Shown here: positions 4,856-7,047 of the stretch, piece after piece
Layout: each line of letters begins with the position of its first letter
Position numbering within the stretch: the first letter of the stretch is position 1
From: Eubacteriales Family XIII. Incertae Sedis bacterium
Lineage (GTDB): Bacteria; Bacillota; Clostridia; Peptostreptococcales; Anaerovoracaceae
Direction of reading: 5' to 3'
Assembly: GCA_031257215.1 (NCBI GenBank)
Contig: JAIRPC010000054.1
Location: 1-7,047 of the forward strand
Length of the DNA: 7,047 nucleotides
Program-made: the position numbers and the translations under genes
Notes under the pieces: generated by a model
What the model was told of the DNA's origin: nothing
Databases searched by the model: none
Seen by the model: only the letters and a program-made list of their open reading frames with translations

Positions 4856-7036
4856 ATGGCGGAATTAGAGGTATTTCTCGGTGAACTGCTAGGCATCAAT
4901 CCGAATATAGATATTGGGCTGATTGAGCTGGCATACAAAAAGGCGGAGCAAATGCACGAAGGGCAGTTGCGGAAGTCAGGCGAGCCTTACCTCATACATC
5001 CCGTCGAGGTCGCGAAAATCCTCGCAGAGCTCGGCATGGACGAGCGCACCATTGTGGCGGGCCTGTTGCACGATTCCGTAGAGGACACCCCTTACGGGAT
5101 CGAGGATGTCGAGCATGATTTCGGTGAGGACATAGCCCTGCTAGTAGGCGGCGTTACGAAGCTCGGCAGCCTGTCCTTCGACAGCCGCGAGGAGCGCCAG
5201 GCGGAAAACCTGCGCAAGATGTTCCTCGCCATGTCGAAGGACATAAGGGTGCTGATCATCAAGCTGGCCGACCGCCTGCACAACCTCCGCACGATCAACT
5301 ACATGAACAAGTCGCAGATCTCGGAGAAATGCAGGGAAACTCTCGAAATCTACGCGCCGCTGGCCAGCAGGCTCGGCATATACACGATAAAATTCGAGTT
5401 GGAGGATATCGCGCTCAAAAACCTTGACCCAGAGCATTACTACAAGCTGGTGGAGCTGGTCAAGGAGAAGAAGGACGAGCGGCAGGCGGCCATAGACAAG
5501 ACATCGGAGGACATCAAGGCGGCGCTTGACGAGCTTGAAATAAATTACGAGATAAAGGGGCGGTCGAAGCATTTTTACAGCATCTACTCGAAGATGAAGT
5601 ACCAGCACAAGTCGATCGACGAGATATTCGACCTGACGGCGGTGCGCGTCATAGTGGATACGGTGCAGGACTGCTACTCGGTGCTAGGCACGGTTCACGC
5701 CCTCTGGACGCCCATATCGGGGCGGTTCAAGGACTATGTGGCGTCCCCGAAGCCGAACCGCTACCAGTCGATACACACCACGGTGCTGGGCGAGAACGGT
5801 CAGCCGTTCGAGGTGCAGATACGCACATGGGCCATGCACCGCGTCGCGGAATACGGTATCGCGGCGCACTGGAAATACAAGGAGGGCGTCAGCGGCGACC
5901 AGGAGGAGTTGAAGCTCGCGTGGCTTCGCCAGACGCTGGAATGGAACAAGGACATGCACGACCCGCGGGAGTTCATGGAAACCCTGCGCATGGATCTCTT
6001 CGCGAGCCAGGTCTACGTGTTCACGCCGAAAGGCAAGGTAATAGAGCTGCCCGCAGGCTCCACGCCGCTGGACTTCGCGTTCAAGATACATACGGACATA
6101 GGCGCGAAATGCGTTGGCGCGAAGGTGAACGCGAAGATGGTGCCGCTCGACCACAGGCTTGAAAACGGCGAGATCGTCGAGATAATAACGTCGAACAACT
6201 CGTCGGGGCCGAGCATTGACTGGCTCCAAATAGCCAAGAGCAACAACGCGCGGTCGAAGATAAGGTCGTGGCTGAAAAAGCAGGATCGCTCGCAGAACGT
6301 GGAGCGCGGCAAGGATCTGCTCGAAAAATCGGTGAAGCGCAAGGGCTACGACCCGCACGATTTCATCCGCAACGCGTGGCTCGCGAAGGTGGCGAAGTCC
6401 ATGAAATACGCGGCCACGGACGAGCTGTTCACGTCGATCAGCTACGGCGGCGTGCCTGTGAGCAAGGTGATCGCCGCCTTGCAAGAGCTTTACGACGAGG
6501 AAAAGAGCGCGTCCGCCGCAGGCGAAGCGGCCAGGGATGCCGAGCTGCTTGCAAAGGCGGCGAAGCAGAGCAAGAAATCCTACGTGCCGACGGGTGCGGT
6601 GGTGATAGAGGGCGTGGAGAACCCGCTGGTCAGGCTGGCGCGGTGCTGCGGGCCCGTTCCTGGCGACGAGATCATAGGCTTTGTCACGAAGGGCAGCGGC
6701 GTGTCGGTACACAGGACGGACTGTCCGAACATGCGGAATGTGAGGGAGGAGGATCGCGGGCGGCTTATGGCGGTGGAGTGGAACGACGGCGGCGCGGGCG
6801 GGAGCTTCGACGCCGACTTCTCGATTACCGCGGAGGATCGCAAGGGGCTGTTCTCGGACATCTCGCGCAAATGCGCGGACATGGACGTGAACATCTCAGG
6901 CGCGAAGCTATCGCTGGACCCAGACGGCACGGCACACATCCTGCTAACGCTGTCAATAACGGGCAAGCAACAGGTACAGAAAATGGTAAGAACCCTGCGC
7001 CAAATAGAAAGCATAACAGATGTACGCAGGGTGTAA
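4856..7036 (+). CDS. relA: Bifunctional (p)ppGpp synthetase/hydrolase, Rel (RelA/SpoT family)
   Basis: This cytoplasmic, ribosome-associated enzyme makes (p)ppGpp from GTP/GDP and ATP during amino-acid starvation and hydrolyses it otherwise. Domains in order are: HD hydrolase (about 25-155) with all expected metal and catalytic residues visible (His48, His72-Asp73, Glu76-Asp77, Asn143, each five less than in Streptococcus Rel); synthetase (about 235-345) with Asp259, the basic RFKDYVASPKPN (290-301), YQSIHTTVLG and EVQIRT (319-324); TGS (387-445); a helical region; the Cys/His zinc-binding module with CC at 597-598, His619 and Cys623; and a C-terminal ACT domain (about 652-722). The RxKD form of the synthetase loop marks bifunctional Rel rather than synthetase-only RelA. 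Length 726 is normal. The ATG at 4856 is forced, because an in-frame TAA ends four bases earlier and the next ATG codes for Met33 within the HD domain. No good Shine-Dalgarno sequence is seen. It lies 28 bases after secDF. Confidence 0.97.
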   Translation: MAELEVFLGELLGINPNIDIGLIELAYKKAEQMHEGQLRKSGEPYLIHPVEVAKILAELGMDERTIVAGLLHDSVEDTPYGIEDVEHDFGEDIALLVGGVTKLGSLSFDSREERQAENLRKMFLAMSKDIRVLIIKLADRLHNLRTINYMNKSQISEKCRETLEIYAPLASRLGIYTIKFELEDIALKNLDPEHYYKLVELVKEKKDERQAAIDKTSEDIKAALDELEINYEIKGRSKHFYSIYSKMKYQHKSIDEIFDLTAVRVIVDTVQDCYSVLGTVHALWTPISGRFKDYVASPKPNRYQSIHTTVLGENGQPFEVQIRTWAMHRVAEYGIAAHWKYKEGVSGDQEELKLAWLRQTLEWNKDMHDPREFMETLRMDLFASQVYVFTPKGKVIELPAGSTPLDFAFKIHTDIGAKCVGAKVNAKMVPLDHRLENGEIVEIITSNNSSGPSIDWLQIAKSNNARSKIRSWLKKQDRSQNVERGKDLLEKSVKRKGYDPHDFIRNAWLAKVAKSMKYAATDELFTSISYGGVPVSKVIAALQELYDEEKSASAAGEAARDAELLAKAAKQSKKSYVPTGAVVIEGVENPLVRLARCCGPVPGDEIIGFVTKGSGVSVHRTDCPNMRNVREEDRGRLMAVEWNDGGAGGSFDADFSITAEDRKGLFSDISRKCADMDVNISGAKLSLDPDGTAHILLTLSITGKQQVQKMVRTLRQIESITDVRRV

Positions 7037-7039
7037 ATA

Positions 7040-7047
7040 ATGAAAAA
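7040..7047 (+). CDS. Possible start of a downstream gene, cut by window edge
   Basis: ATG AAA AA begins four bases after the relA stop codon, with an AGGG sequence ending 8 bases before the ATG (within the last relA codons). Tight spacing fits continuation of the operon. Only two full codons are visible, so neither identity nor reality can be judged. Confidence 0.25.

Noticed and set aside
5684..6712. 342-aa minus-strand open frame opposite relA
   Set aside because: It is a shadow of the conserved Rel coding sequence with the same His/Arg/Val/Leu-rich antisense composition and no recognisable domain.

Overview
The window looks like a piece of a fairly GC-rich bacterial chromosome, most likely from the Bacillota (Clostridia-like). 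This is inferred from the order yajC, secDF, relA (a Gram-positive type neighbourhood), from a single long Rel protein whose hydrolase and synthetase motifs both look intact, and from tRNA genes that encode their own CCA end. Ile ATA and Arg AGG codons are frequent despite the high GC. I cannot name a genus.

Layout. Positions 1-759 hold the 3' part of a rightward aldose 1-epimerase (galM-type) gene cut by the window edge. A symmetric terminator (779-813) then separates it from two leftward tRNA-Leu genes, anticodons GAG (819-903) and CAA (1129-1215). The 225-base spacer between the tRNAs holds no gene but is full of inverted repeats, the strongest at 984-1020 and 1029-1057. A tRNA promoter on the minus strand (1223-1257) and a candidate rightward promoter (-10 at 1320-1325) lie back to back in 1216-1386. 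From 1387 to the right end runs a probable operon: yajC (1387-1914), a fused secDF (1969-4827) and a bifunctional relA/spoT homologue (4856-7036). A possible next start codon lies at 7040.

How they work together. YajC and SecDF are accessory subunits of the SecYEG protein-export channel. SecDF uses the proton motive force to help pull secreted chains across the membrane. Rel makes and degrades the alarmone (p)ppGpp under starvation. In many Firmicutes recJ and apt lie between secDF and rel; here rel follows after only 28 bases.

Nothing here is a clearly new biological system. The least ordinary points are the hairpin-rich spacer between the tRNAs, a lipoprotein-like N-terminus on YajC, an Ala/Thr-rich insertion of roughly 100 residues in the extracytoplasmic P1 domain of SecDF, and oppositely charged cytoplasmic tails on YajC and SecDF.
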